A stretch of DNA of 64,000 nt from JBGAWK01 sp044227665 (GCA_044227665.1 JBGAWK010000003.1:1-64000); one strand, 5' to 3'. Shown: positions 26,537 to 35,950, counted from the stretch's first letter. Notes: generated from the sequence alone by a model not told the origin. Program-made: numbers and translations.

Positions 26537-27907
26537 TTACTTTTTGAAGTTTTTGGTGATTTTAATCTTTATTATTCTTGTGGCATTCATTTCTAATATT
26601 CTGAATACAAAAATATTTTTATCCAGCACCTCACCTTGCTTAGGCATCTCGCCTTTTAGCTCTAATATCATTCCTGCAAGAGAATCTGCATCCCCGCTAT
26701 ATATGTCGAAAGCATCTGAAGGTATGTCCATAATTTTGCACACATCATTTATGGCAGTTTTACCTTCAAATATGAAGTTGTTGTCATCTAATTTCGTATA
26801 TTCTATTTCTTTTACATCGTCAAATTCATCTTTGATTTCTCCAATAACTTCTTCAAGTACATCTTCTAGTGTCACTATTCCTGAAGACCCTCCGTATTCA
26901 TCTACGACGATAGCCATATGCGTTCTTTTGTTTTGAAATTCTTCCAAAAGGTCATCAATTTTTTTAGTTTCAGGCACAAAATAGGGTGTCTTTATCAATG
27001 ATTGCCAATTGAAATCATCAGAGGCCTCTAAGTGTGGAAGCAGGTCTTTCACATATAATATGCCAATTACTTTGTCTAAATCACCTTCATAAACAGGGAC
27101 TCTCGAATATCCCGCCTCCTGCACATAGGCTAGGATTTCCGAAAATGGCATGATTCTGTTCACAGCCATTACGTCCATGCGTGAGCGCATAATTTCAGTC
27201 ACTGTAATATTGCCAAATTTTACTATGCTTTTTAGAATTTTAGTGTCTTTGGCAAACTCATCTTTGTTTTTATTAGCGGCTATATCTATGGCTTCATCTA
27301 TGTCTTTGGCAGAAACAGACTTGTTATTTTTTTCTAATCTTTTTTCTACAAAATTGGATGTGGCAGTCAATATCTTAACGGCGGGAGAGAAAATCCAGTT
27401 AAAAAGAGATATGGGTCGTAAGGCGAAACGGGCAATTTTTAGATTGTGATGTGTTGCCAAGACTTTGGGAATCACCTCTCCAAAGAGTACGATAAATAAT
27501 GTTACTAATACTACTTGAATCAAGAATGCTATAATAGGATATTGCTCGAAAAAAGCCGCCTGAAAAAGATTTTTAAATAATGAATAAGATACTACTACAA
27601 TAGATAGATTAAAGATATTATTAGCGATAAGCAAAGTACCCAATAACCGTCTCGGCTTATTGATAAGTCCAGCGATGGCCTTGTCAGTATCATCGCCAAA
27701 TCGTTCCAAGTCATTGAGCTGCTGGAGGGACAATGAGAAAAATGCTGTCTCCGAAGAGGAAATAAGTGCCGATCCACATACTAATGACACCATCAATAAG
27801 ATATCAGCCCATACAATAATATTACCTTGTAAGGGCTGAAATATTTCATAAATATTAGATACCTGTATAGCTAAAATATATAATGCTAAGGGACTACTAC
27901 TGTCCAA
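26537..27907 (-). CDS. gldE: Gliding motility-associated protein GldE (CNNM/CBS transporter-like)
   Basis: A 456-residue membrane protein with a CNNM/DUF21 domain of four helices (SALISSSETAFFSLSLQQL, FGEVIPKVLATHH), a CBS pair (VTEIMRSRMDVMAV ... GYSRVPVYEGDLDKVIGI; HMAIVVDEYGGSSGIVTLEDVLEEVIGEI) and a C-terminal CorC-HlyC domain. Its position before gldD identifies GldE among haemolysin-type CBS proteins. The only start giving the full N-terminus is a TTG at 27907 (MDSSSPLALYI). The frame between ssb and this codon has no ATG. Confidence 0.92.
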   Translation of the reverse strand: MDSSSPLALYILAIQVSNIYEIFQPLQGNIIVWADILLMVSLVCGSALISSSETAFFSLSLQQLNDLERFGDDTDKAIAGLINKPRRLLGTLLIANNIFNLSIVVVSYSLFKNLFQAAFFEQYPIIAFLIQVVLVTLFIVLFGEVIPKVLATHHNLKIARFALRPISLFNWIFSPAVKILTATSNFVEKRLEKNNKSVSAKDIDEAIDIAANKNKDEFAKDTKILKSIVKFGNITVTEIMRSRMDVMAVNRIMPFSEILAYVQEAGYSRVPVYEGDLDKVIGILYVKDLLPHLEASDDFNWQSLIKTPYFVPETKKIDDLLEEFQNKRTHMAIVVDEYGGSSGIVTLEDVLEEVIGEIKDEFDDVKEIEYTKLDDNNFIFEGKTAINDVCKIMDIPSDAFDIYSGDADSLAGMILELKGEMPKQGEVLDKNIFVFRILEMNATRIIKIKITKNFKK

Positions 27908-27929
27908 GACAATACGTTTAGGTTAAAAA

Positions 27930-28376
27930 TCAGAAAGGCAAGCCCTCTTCAAAATGAGAAGAATTACTTACAATGTCATCGGCAGCATTTTCTGAACTGT
28001 CGGAGCTGTAGCCACCGCCACTGTTGTTATTGCTTCTTTGCTCATCATTGCGGGTGATAGATTGAAAATTCTCTACTACGACTTCAGTTGTATATCTCTT
28101 GTTGCCATCTTTGTCTTCCCAAGATCGGGTTTTAAGCTTGCCTTCAATATATACTACATTCCCTTTTCGCAATTCTCTTTCCGCTCTTTCTGCAATGCCT
28201 CTCCACATGACAATATTGTGCCAGTCTGTGTTTTCTGTCCATGTGCCGTCCTGGTTTTTGTAGGCTTCGCTGGTCGCCAACGGAAATGTAACCTTGCTGG
28301 TGTTTGCATCAATTTTACGTGTCTCAGGGTCTTTTCCCAGTCTTCCCACTAAGATAACTTTGTTAACTCCTCTCAT
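27930..28376 (-). CDS. ssb: Single-stranded DNA-binding protein
   Basis: A 148-residue SSB with an OB fold (NKVILVGRLGKDPETRK, NTDWHNIVMWRG, VYIEGKLKTRSWEDKDGNKRY), a Gly/Ser-rich linker and the acidic tip HFEEGLPF, the Bacteroidota form of the DDDIPF partner-binding tail. It stands between mutY and gldE on the same strand. Confidence 0.97.
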   Translation of the reverse strand: MRGVNKVILVGRLGKDPETRKIDANTSKVTFPLATSEAYKNQDGTWTENTDWHNIVMWRGIAERAERELRKGNVVYIEGKLKTRSWEDKDGNKRYTTEVVVENFQSITRNDEQRSNNNSGGGYSSDSSENAADDIVSNSSHFEEGLPF

Positions 28377-28425
28377 GATAATGTCGCTTTTCTGTGTTAA
28401 ATATATTAGTTTATTTTATTAATTC

Positions 28426-29466
28426 CTAAAAATATTTTCCTAAAAAATCTTTTACAATTTTAGGATATGCATAATTTGCAATATTCTTTTTGTCAATCCA
28501 GATGCCTTCAATTTGCATATTTTTATTTTCCTCTACTTCTATGTACGAAAAATATCCGTTAATAATTTGATGTGTCAGCATTTGAATATCATTGGTAATA
28601 CAAAGATGCAATAATGAAATATTTTCCATAAATAGGCCTAAGATATCTTTTTCAAGTACTTTGTTGTCCACTTTTGATGTATATTCTATATATGGTAATT
28701 CATAGAGCAGATGCCATATATCTTTACCTTTTCGCTGTCTCAGTAAAATTTTGTCTCCTTGCTTGACAAGTAGATAGTAGAAATGACGGTCTTTCTTCAG
28801 TAGTTTCTTTGACTTTATAGGGAGGGTAGATATTTGTTTGGACGCATAGCCCTTACACCCATCTATTATTGGGCATATCATACAATTCGGAGACTTGGGC
28901 ACACATTGTAATGCCCCAAAATCCATAATTGCTTGATTGTATCTCGCTGCATGAGCATGGGGTAATAATTGCTGTGCAAGGTCTGTGAAGAGCTTGTTGC
29001 CAATAGTCGTGTCTATAGGGGTGTCAATTGCAAAGTATCGGGATAGCACACGATATACATTGCCATCTACTACGGCATGAGGCAGATGAAAGGCAAATGA
29101 TGCTATGGCAGCGGCAGTATATTTTCCTATACCTTTTATTTGTAGAAGTTTATGATAGTCTTTGGGAAAAGCTCCATTGTAATCATTGACTATAATCCTT
29201 GCTGCCTCGTGCATGTTTCTTGCCCTACTGTAGTAGCCGAGACCTTCCCACAGCTTTAGAATATCTGAAATGTCAGCGCGAGCAAAACTATAAATGTCGG
29301 GATGTTTTTCTAAAAACCGAAGATAGTAGGGTAGTCCTTGTGCCACACGTGTTTGCTGCAAAATGATTTCGCTGAGCCATATTTTGTATGCATCATCTGT
29401 GGATTTCCAAGGCAGGTGACGCTCTATGCCGGAATGCCATTTCAATATCTCCTCACTAAAATCCAT
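28426..29466 (-). CDS. mutY: A/G-specific adenine glycosylase MutY
   Basis: A 346-residue base-excision enzyme that removes A opposite 8-oxoG. The catalytic Glu is E33 in SEIILQQTRV, the HhH is LQIKGIGKYTA (109-119) and Asp134 lies in VVDGNVYRVLSR. The 4Fe-4S ligands are C188, C195, C198 and C204 (C-X6-C-X2-C-X5-C). A NUDIX-like C-terminal domain follows from about residue 225. First gene of its operon; divergent from the HU gene. Confidence 0.96.
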   Translation of the reverse strand: MDFSEEILKWHSGIERHLPWKSTDDAYKIWLSEIILQQTRVAQGLPYYLRFLEKHPDIYSFARADISDILKLWEGLGYYSRARNMHEAARIIVNDYNGAFPKDYHKLLQIKGIGKYTAAAIASFAFHLPHAVVDGNVYRVLSRYFAIDTPIDTTIGNKLFTDLAQQLLPHAHAARYNQAIMDFGALQCVPKSPNCMICPIIDGCKGYASKQISTLPIKSKKLLKKDRHFYYLLVKQGDKILLRQRKGKDIWHLLYELPYIEYTSKVDNKVLEKDILGLFMENISLLHLCITNDIQMLTHQIINGYFSYIEVEENKNMQIEGIWIDKKNIANYAYPKIVKDFLGKYF

Positions 29467-29566
29467 TTATAACTACTTTGTATTAATAAAACATTGAATT
29501 CCATGTTTTTATTTTAAAAATGAATTTTTTTTATCATTTTTGTGTCCGAAAATACTAATTTTTATC

Positions 29567-29872
29567 ATGAGAAAAGTTGATATCATAAACAAGATTTCTG
29601 ACAAAACAGGAGTTCCAAAGGTGGATGTATTAGTTTCTGTAGAAGCCTTTTTTAAAGAAATTAAAGACACAATGGCTACTGGAGAAAATATCTATATTAG
29701 AGGCTTTGGCAGTTTCATTAGAAAGACAAGAAAAGCTAAGATTGGTAGAAATATCAAAAAAAATGTAGCCATTGAAATTCCTGAGCATGATATACCTGCT
29801 TTTAAACCAGCAAAATCTTTTATGGAGCAGATAAAAAAATCTTCTGCTAAGCAAGGAAAGAAAAATAAATAA
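29567..29872 (+). CDS. HU/IHF-family DNA-binding protein
   Basis: A 101-residue histone-like protein starting MRKVDIINKISDKTGVPK, with IRGFGSFIRKTRKAKIGRNI as the beta-arm region and IPAFKPAKSF closing the fold; a short basic tail follows. The ATG at 29567 is chosen over an upstream TTG. A CATTTTTG near-match to the -7 box at 29534-29541 fits this start. It is two bases from the GTG of the TPR gene, so they form one transcript with rng downstream. Confidence 0.95.
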   Translation: MRKVDIINKISDKTGVPKVDVLVSVEAFFKEIKDTMATGENIYIRGFGSFIRKTRKAKIGRNIKKNVAIEIPEHDIPAFKPAKSFMEQIKKSSAKQGKKNK

Positions 29873-29874
29873 TA

Positions 29875-30669
29875 GTGGCTGCACGCTACAAAGCCATAGC
29901 AGTATCACTTGTAGGATTAGTTGCCATTGTAGGATTATACTTTGGCAATTTTTCTTTTAATACGGCGGACAAGAAGGACTCGGCAGGGGCATCTCGGGAA
30001 ATCACTTTTGCGGCGTATGAGGAAAAGCAAATTAGTATGCTTTCTCCTGCCTCTCGTGATACTGTCCAGAAACTTAAAGGCAACAAAGATTATAGTGCCT
30101 TAGCTAAGTTTTGGAGTAAATATAATAATCCTCTTATGGGATATTATACTTTCCTAAAGGCTGAAGATAAGGGTCATCAGGAGGACTATAAGATTGCGGG
30201 AGAGACTTTTTTTTCCTCCCTTACTGCGTCTTCTGATACAATAATTAGAAATAATCTTATTACCTTTGCCATCCGTTCTTTTGAAAAGTCCTTATCAATC
30301 AAGGATGATGTGGATACAAAGCTACAATTGGCTACGGTATATGTAGAAGCCTCATCAGAACCCATGAAGGGGATAAGTATTCTACGTCAGATTACAGATA
30401 GCCTGCCACAAAATATTCCTGCAAATATGCTTTTGGGAAGATTTGCCATTATGAGTGGTCAGTTTGATAAGGCAGAAAAAAGATTTAATACCATATTAGT
30501 ACAAGAATCTGGAAATGCTGAAGCACTATATTTTATGGCTATCACACAGGAAGGATTGGGGAATAAGGAGAAAGCAATAGAACTTTTGGAGCTTTGTAAA
30601 AAATTGGTGAATAATGAGGGTTTTACAACGGAGATAAACGAATATATAAAAGGATTAAAAAATAAATAA
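29875..30669 (+). CDS. Tetratricopeptide-repeat protein, membrane-anchored
   Basis: A 264-residue protein with an N-terminal transmembrane anchor (AVSLVGLVAIVGLYFG) and TPR units in the C-terminal half (LLGRFAIMSGQFDKAEKRFNTI, ALYFMAITQEGLGNKEKAIELLE). The start is GTG, two bases after the HU stop, implying translational coupling. Homologues in the same place between HU and rng are common in Bacteroidota, but their role is not known to me. Confidence 0.85.
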   Translation: MAARYKAIAVSLVGLVAIVGLYFGNFSFNTADKKDSAGASREITFAAYEEKQISMLSPASRDTVQKLKGNKDYSALAKFWSKYNNPLMGYYTFLKAEDKGHQEDYKIAGETFFSSLTASSDTIIRNNLITFAIRSFEKSLSIKDDVDTKLQLATVYVEASSEPMKGISILRQITDSLPQNIPANMLLGRFAIMSGQFDKAEKRFNTILVQESGNAEALYFMAITQEGLGNKEKAIELLELCKKLVNNEGFTTEINEYIKGLKNK

Positions 30670-30680
30670 AATTAACGAGT

Positions 30681-30773
30681 ATGCCTTGCGGTAAAAAAAG
30701 GAAAAGACACAAGATTGCTACGCACAAGCGTAAAAAGAGATTGAGAAAAAACAGACATAAGAAGAAGAAATAA
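30681..30773 (+). CDS. 30-residue basic protein of the COX24/AURKAIP1 type
   Basis: A very short gene (ATG 30681, TAA 30771-30773) encoding 30 residues, of which about two thirds are Lys, Arg or His: MPCGKKRKRHKIATHKRKKR and a similar tail. Nearly identical peptides occur upstream of rng across Bacteroidota and resemble the COX24/AURKAIP1 domain; the mycobacterial relative is ribosomal protein bS22. A ribosome-associated peptide is therefore likely here. It begins 11 bases after the TPR gene. Confidence 0.85.
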   Translation: MPCGKKRKRHKIATHKRKKRLRKNRHKKKK

Positions 30774-30859
30774 AAGCTAACGGCGCTATCCTGCTACACT
30801 TCTTTTTTTAATTTAGTTACTCTTATGAAGATAGGAGTGACTTACTATACTTCATATTT

Positions 30860-32353
30860 ATGTCTGTAGCAAGAGAATTATTATTACATTCCAACTCCAA
30901 GGGTTTAGAGATAGCCTTATTGGAAAATAATGTGTTGGCAGAATATCATGTTGAGGGATTTGTTCAAGACAATTTCTCTATAGGGAATATTTTTCTGGGA
31001 AGGGTGAAGAAAATCAATCCCAGCCTCAATGCCTCCTTTGTGGATATAGGAAGCGAAAAAGATGCTTTCATACATTATTCTGACCTCAGTCCAAATTTTA
31101 TTACGCACAAGAATTTTGTCAAACGACTACAACGAGGAGACTCGGTATTTTTACAGAATTTCAAACAAGATAACTATATAGATAAAGAGGGAAAAATAGA
31201 TGCAGTACTTACCAAAGGAGATTATGTGCTATGTCAAATCATGAAAGAGAGCATATCTACCAAGGGGCCAAGATTGACTTGTGAAGTATCTATTCCCGGC
31301 AGATATATAGTTCTTACCCCTTTTGGTAATGGTATAGGCGTATCTAAGAAGATTATCCTAGAAGAAGAGAGAGTTCGGCTTATTGATATATTAAAGAAGA
31401 TAAAACCGCAGAACTTTGGCGTCATTGTACGAACTAATGCAGAAAATGTTGACGAACAAATTTTACAATATGATATAGAAAAGGCATTGTCTGTATGGCA
31501 GAATATTCTTCAGACTATCATCAAGGAGCATCCTCCAAAGCTACTATTTGTAGAGCATAGCAAGTCATTTACTATGGTAAGAGATTTGCTTAATGACAGC
31601 TTTGAACGCGTTACTACCGATGACGAAGAGTTGCATGCAGAACTAAAATCTTATGTAGAAGCACATATCCCATCATTCAAGGACATCATATCCATCTATA
31701 AAGGCCATAATATCTCGTTATTCGATAAATATGAAGTACATAAGCAGCTACGCACATCCTTTGGCAAGGTGGTAAACCTGAAGCAAGGGGCTTATATCAT
31801 CATAGAACATACAGAAGCATTGCATGTAATAGATGTGAACTCAGGACCGAAAATAAAAAGTAATATTGACCAAGATGCCAATGCATTTGCTATAAATGTA
31901 GAGGCCGCTAATGAAATTGCAAGACAATTGAGGCTGCGCGACATTGGTGGGATTATTGTAGTTGACTTTATAGATATGAAATCCCAAGCCTACAAAAACC
32001 AGCTTTTGGATACCATGTACGAGGCCATGAGAAATGATAAAGCAAAACATACGCTTCTCCCTATCTCAAAATTTGGACTTATGGAAATTACGCGCCAGCG
32101 TACAAAGGCGCAAAAAGAGATAGATGTAGAGGATAAAACGGTAGAAGGTATAAATCCATGGAATTTTATTGAAGATGTAATGCACAAGATAGCAGATAGC
32201 AAGGGGAGTGAGAAAGTGTTGCTACATCCTATCATTGCCTCATACGTGGGGGCAGGAATTACCGCCAAGATTAGACGCTATACAAAATATAAAAAATGGA
32301 TAGATGTAGTGCCAGATGGCACCAAAAATCTATTTGAATATGAGATAATATAG
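30860..32353 (+). CDS. rng: Ribonuclease G (RNase E/G family)
   Basis: A 497-residue endoribonuclease. The S1 domain is at about residues 35-130 (GNIFLGRVKKINPSLNASFVDIG, EKDAFIHYSDL). The catalytic Asp residues lie in HVIDVNSGPK and IVVDFIDM. The C-terminal KH-like part contains RQRTKAQKEIDV. Rne/Rng enzymes cleave AU-rich single strands in rRNA maturation and mRNA decay. The long scaffold tail of RNase E is absent, which indicates RNase G. The upstream HU-TPR-small basic protein order supports the assignment. Confidence 0.95.
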   Translation: MSVARELLLHSNSKGLEIALLENNVLAEYHVEGFVQDNFSIGNIFLGRVKKINPSLNASFVDIGSEKDAFIHYSDLSPNFITHKNFVKRLQRGDSVFLQNFKQDNYIDKEGKIDAVLTKGDYVLCQIMKESISTKGPRLTCEVSIPGRYIVLTPFGNGIGVSKKIILEEERVRLIDILKKIKPQNFGVIVRTNAENVDEQILQYDIEKALSVWQNILQTIIKEHPPKLLFVEHSKSFTMVRDLLNDSFERVTTDDEELHAELKSYVEAHIPSFKDIISIYKGHNISLFDKYEVHKQLRTSFGKVVNLKQGAYIIIEHTEALHVIDVNSGPKIKSNIDQDANAFAINVEAANEIARQLRLRDIGGIIVVDFIDMKSQAYKNQLLDTMYEAMRNDKAKHTLLPISKFGLMEITRQRTKAQKEIDVEDKTVEGINPWNFIEDVMHKIADSKGSEKVLLHPIIASYVGAGITAKIRRYTKYKKWIDVVPDGTKNLFEYEII

Positions 32354-32361
32354 TTGCGTCC

Positions 32362-32544
32362 TTACTCTTTTACTTCTTCATATTCTATAAATTCACCTTC
32401 ATCGCCATCTTCCTTAATAGAAGGATGTTGTGGAAAGGGCGGATGTCTGTGTGCTGGCGGAGCAGATTTCTTCCTTATAAATAATATTTGTATCAGCTGA
32501 TAGCCAAGGAAAAATAGTAACATATATTTCAGTAAGCGAGACAT
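32362..32544 (-). CDS. Small membrane-anchored protein, DUF4834-like
   Basis: A 60-residue protein with one N-terminal transmembrane helix (YMLLFFLGYQLIQILF), a Pro/His-rich middle and an acidic end (GEFIEYEEVKE). The end motif is that of small DUF4834-type proteins of Bacteroidota. It stops 9 bases from the convergent rng stop, and follows queD by 18 bases. Confidence 0.65.
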   Translation of the reverse strand: MSRLLKYMLLFFLGYQLIQILFIRKKSAPPAHRHPPFPQHPSIKEDGDEGEFIEYEEVKE

Positions 32545-32562
32545 AAGTTGGACTTTTATATT

Positions 32563-32976
32563 CTATAAAGCAGGAAAGACAACTATATTACGCTCTGTCT
32601 CGTATAGCTTAATCTGTAGTTCTAACTCTTGGGGCAATACTTTTTTGAGGATCTCGTATATTACTAGGGCTATATTCTCAGCAGTAGGATTGAGATGAGC
32701 AAATTCAGGGCAATCTAAATTTAGGTTGCTATGGTCAAATTTCAATTCCACATTGGTATATATCAAGTCTTTAAGAACCTTGGTATCTATAACGAAACCC
32801 GTATCTGAATTTATATCACCAGTTACATATACTTCTAACACATAATTATGCCCGTGATAATTTGGTTTGTTACATAAACCAAAGATCTCTGCATTTTTTT
32901 CATCAGACCAATTAAGGTTATGTAGTCTATGGGCTGCATTGAAGTGTGAAACCCTGCATACTGTGGCTCTGCTCAT
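32563..32976 (-). CDS. queD: 6-carboxytetrahydropterin synthase (PTPS/QueD family)
   Basis: A 137-residue enzyme of the 6-pyruvoyl-tetrahydropterin synthase fold. The zinc ligands H16 (FNAAHRLHN), H41 and H43 (YHGHNY) and the catalytic C35 (GLCNKP) are all present, together with LKFDHSNLN and PTAENIA. It makes the preQ0 precursor for queuosine, or a related pterin. It is 14 bases downstream of pfkA. Confidence 0.92.
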   Translation of the reverse strand: MSRATVCRVSHFNAAHRLHNLNWSDEKNAEIFGLCNKPNYHGHNYVLEVYVTGDINSDTGFVIDTKVLKDLIYTNVELKFDHSNLNLDCPEFAHLNPTAENIALVIYEILKKVLPQELELQIKLYETERNIVVFPAL

Positions 32977-32990
32977 TATTATAGTAGTAT

Positions 32991-33959
32991 TTAGATAGCT
33001 AAGATATGTGAGAGTTCTAATAAATGCTTATTAAAGTTTTGATGACGTTTAATAGCTCTATCCAAAGGCGTATGAACAATTTCCCCATTAATTTCCCCAA
33101 TCATAACATTTGTATTTCCTTTCAGCAGAGCAGTAACTGCGGCTACACCTAATTTAGAAGCCAATATCCTATCATTACAGGTAGGATTGCCTCCACGCTG
33201 TATATGACCCAATATAGAAACACGGACATCTAAGTCTGGCAGTCTCATCTTCGTGTATTCTGCCAATTTATAGGCACCACCAAACTCGTCACCCTCAGCT
33301 ACAAGAATAATATGGGCAGATTTCGTCCGCCTTCTATTCTCAAGTTTATGTACAAAGGCATCTATATCATCTCTTTCCTCTGGAATAAATATGCCCGAAG
33401 CCCCACAAGCAATACCACTATGGAGAGCAATATAGCCAGCATCTCTACCCATAACTTCTACAAAGAATATTCTACCATGTGAATCGGCAGTATCTCTGAT
33501 TTTATCTACAGCATCACATACCGTATTTATAGCCGTGTCGAAGCCAATGGTAAAGTCCGTACCAAAGAGGTCGTTATCTATAGTTCCGGGAGTACCTATA
33601 ACAGGTATCCCAAATTCCTGATGAAGTACTTTGCCTCCGGTAAATGTGCCATTTCCACCACAAAGTATGAGTCCGTCAATACGTCTTCTTTGTAGCTGCT
33701 CAAATGCCTTTTTTCTCCATTGATATTCCAAAAACCGCACGCTTCTTGATGATTTCAGTATAGTGCCACCTCTTTGAATAATATTTCCAACATCGCTAAG
33801 GGAAAGTTCCTGTATCTCGTCCTCTATAAGACCCTCATATCCACGACGTATACCATAGACCTTTAGACCATTGTAAATACCAGAACGTACTACTGCCCTA
33901 ATATGAGCATTCATGCCAGGAGCATCACCACCAGAAGTCATTATTGCTATAGCCTTCAT
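32991..33959 (-). CDS. pfkA: ATP-dependent 6-phosphofructokinase
   Basis: A 322-residue PFK. MTSGGDAPGMNAHIRAVVR binds ATP, PGTIDNDLFGTDFTIGFDTA contains the catalytic Asp segment, VEVMGRDAGYIALHSGIA contacts fructose 6-phosphate, and HIQRGGNPTCNDRILASKLG is the effector/substrate region. The ATP-site loop CGGNGTFTGG replaces the usual GGDGS, a variation also common in Bacteroidota PFKs. Tetramer, cytosolic glycolysis. Confidence 0.95.
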   Translation of the reverse strand: MKAIAIMTSGGDAPGMNAHIRAVVRSGIYNGLKVYGIRRGYEGLIEDEIQELSLSDVGNIIQRGGTILKSSRSVRFLEYQWRKKAFEQLQRRRIDGLILCGGNGTFTGGKVLHQEFGIPVIGTPGTIDNDLFGTDFTIGFDTAINTVCDAVDKIRDTADSHGRIFFVEVMGRDAGYIALHSGIACGASGIFIPEERDDIDAFVHKLENRRRTKSAHIILVAEGDEFGGAYKLAEYTKMRLPDLDVRVSILGHIQRGGNPTCNDRILASKLGVAAVTALLKGNTNVMIGEINGEIVHTPLDRAIKRHQNFNKHLLELSHILAI

Positions 33960-34038
33960 TTTTCTTTCTAATGTTATGCAAGATAGCCAACATCTCTTAT
34001 ATCTGAAATATTTATCCTATTAAATGAGATATTAGACA

Positions 34039-34059
34039 CATTATACATCTTGTATAATG
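34039..34059. promoter_or_regulatory. Perfect 9-3-9 palindrome, possible operator
   Basis: CATTATACA, TCT, TGTATAATG form a perfect inverted repeat in the 310-base gap (33960-34269) between the divergent pfkA and GMC genes. A short loop and no T run argue against a terminator. A dimeric regulator site is plausible but no regulator is identified. The rest of the gap is AT-rich, with the GMC promoter at its right end. Confidence 0.45.
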
Positions 34060-34227
34060 GATTAAACTTTAGAGGAAAAAAATATTGAAATTATCTAAAT
34101 CTGGGTTATCTGTATATAAGCACCTGTATCATGAAAGAGGCCTATTGTTTAAGAGAGATATTGAGGAAGGAAATATTTTTATAAAAATATACCACAATAA
34201 TCAGCTAATTAATATTTATTAACTGTT

Positions 34228-34262
34228 TTTGGTGATGTGGATAAAAATTATTTTTAATTTTG
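34228..34262 (+). promoter_or_regulatory. Promoter of the GMC oxidoreductase gene
   Basis: TTTG at 34228-34231 and TAATTTTG at 34255-34262 are separated by 23 bases. The box ends 7 bases before the ATG at 34270, so the transcript would be essentially leaderless. Confidence 0.5.
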
Positions 34263-34269
34263 TATCATT

Positions 34270-35825
34270 ATGAAAAGACGTCACTTTTTAGGCTCCTCTG
34301 CTATGGCTTATGCTGCCATAGCAGGGAGTAGTACTATAGGGTTAATATCTTGTAAGAAAGAAGAGCAAGATATAAAAAATGCTGAAAGTATTTATAGCGA
34401 GGCAGTAGTTATTGGATCTGGTTTTGGGGGTTCAGTAGCGGCATTGAGGCTAGGAGAATCGGGAGTTCAAACATCGGTACTAGAGATGGGCAAACAGTAC
34501 AATGCTTCATTAAGTGAAAATGTATTTTCACCCACCTTTGGCCCAGATACTCGTGCTAGCTTTCTGACAAATTCATTTCAGATGCCTATTGGCCCTTCTT
34601 TACCCTTAAAAGGAAAAGTACGTTATGGCGTATTAGATAGAAATAAATGTAGTAGTGATAACACTATGGATATCTATAGAGGCGTATGCTTGGGAGGCGG
34701 CTCCGTAGTATATGGAGGAATGTTGCCTATGCCTCGAATAGAATTGTGGAATAAACATTTTCCGGATATATCCTATGAAGAAATGGAAAACACCTGGTTT
34801 CCAAAAGTAAAAAACATTATCCAGATGTCACAAGTACCAGATGATATATTAGCTTCTGATTACTATTTATATTCTAGAGTAGGGTTAGATCAGTGTGAGA
34901 GAGCAGGGTTAAGTAAAATATTTTTGACCTGTGGCTTTGATTTTAACGTAGTACGTGGAGTGGTGTAAATAATACTGCAAAAAATAGCTTAGATAGAAAT
35001 TATTTACCTAATGCAATTGGTACTGGAAATGTCAAAATTTATACTTTACACAAAGTAGAGAATGTCAGAGAGTTGACAGATGGAAAGTATGAAGTTTCAG
35101 TCTCAGAAACGGATGAATTCGGCGTTGTCCTTGCTCAAAAAGTATTTACATGCAAGTATCTTTTTGTAACTGCTGGAGTAGTAGGAACTATGAATATACT
35201 CTTAAAAGCAAAACATGAGGGCGGTCTTACAAACTTAAATGAACATGTTGGTAAATATTGGGGCAATAATGGGAACACTATGGTTATGCGAAAAATTGAA
35301 GGAGAGTCTGGAGCAAAACAATGTGCTATACCAATTACAGGATATGGTGATTTGGGAAATTCAGTTGCGCCACTATTAGCAGAACAGGCACCCTTCCCAT
35401 TAGGTATGGAACTCAAAGCACTTTTGACACTTTCTATAGTAGATTCTCCAGAAAGGGGGTACTGGGAGTACAATCCTTCAAAAGGTAAAGCAGAATTGAA
35501 GTGGAATAAATCACAACATCAGATTTCTATAGATGCGAACAAAGAATTTATCAGAAAAATTTTAGATGCTAATGGCGGCTCTATAGATACTTCCTTTGTA
35601 AAAAATGGCGGCTATACCAATGACTTTACCTATCACCCACTAGGTGGGGCTGTTCGCGGATTAGCTACAGACAATTTTGGCAGATTACATGGTCACAAGA
35701 ACCTTTATACTATTGATGGTTCTACGATACCGGGATTTACATGTTGTGCTAACCCAGCTTTGACAATTGCAGCCATTGCGGAAAGATGTATGGACAATAT
35801 CCTGAAAGAAGATATTAAAGCATAG
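34270..35825 (+). pseudogene. GMC (cholesterol-oxidase-like) oxidoreductase, frameshifted
   Basis: The 5' part (34270-34968) encodes a Tat-like leader (KRRHFLGSSAM), the FAD-binding GSGFGGSVAALRLGE and CLGGGSVVYGGMLPMPR, and ends at a TAA after FNVVRGVV. The 3' part continues one base back in another frame, reading GVNNTAKNSLDRNYLPNAIGTGNV, on to YHPLGGAVRG and the C-terminal DGSTIPGFTCCANPALTIAAIAER. Together they make a GMC-family flavoenzyme. A -1 shift within CGTGGAGTGG (about 34952-34961) would rejoin the frames. Homologues I recall have a longer segment at this point, so a small deletion rather than a simple sequencing slip is likely. No slippery heptamer is present. Confidence 0.8.
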
Positions 35826-35922
35826 TAATCTTATTACTTTCTCATACGAAGCTAATCCATTCAATTTCAATGGCATAGCTTCTTTTTTTTATTTTCCCTT
35901 CAATTTTATAAATTTCAATTAT

Positions 35923-35930
35923 TACTTTTG
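35923..35930 (+). promoter_or_regulatory. -7 box of oxyR
   Basis: TACTTTTG matches TAnnTTTG and lies 20 bases before the ATG at 35951. The -33 element is not evident, which could fit an activated or autoregulated promoter. Confidence 0.45.
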
Positions 35931-35950
35931 ATTTCTTATAAAATTATCTT

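Noticed and set aside
33960..34269. A possible short peptide (17 codons from an ATG about 34131) in the pfkA/GMC gap
   Set aside because: It is very short, has no supporting leader or conservation that I can see, and AT-rich DNA readily gives such frames.
34945..34970. Programmed frameshifting in the GMC oxidoreductase
   Set aside because: No slippery heptamer or downstream hairpin is visible, and the region appears to have lost residues, so a mutation is more likely.
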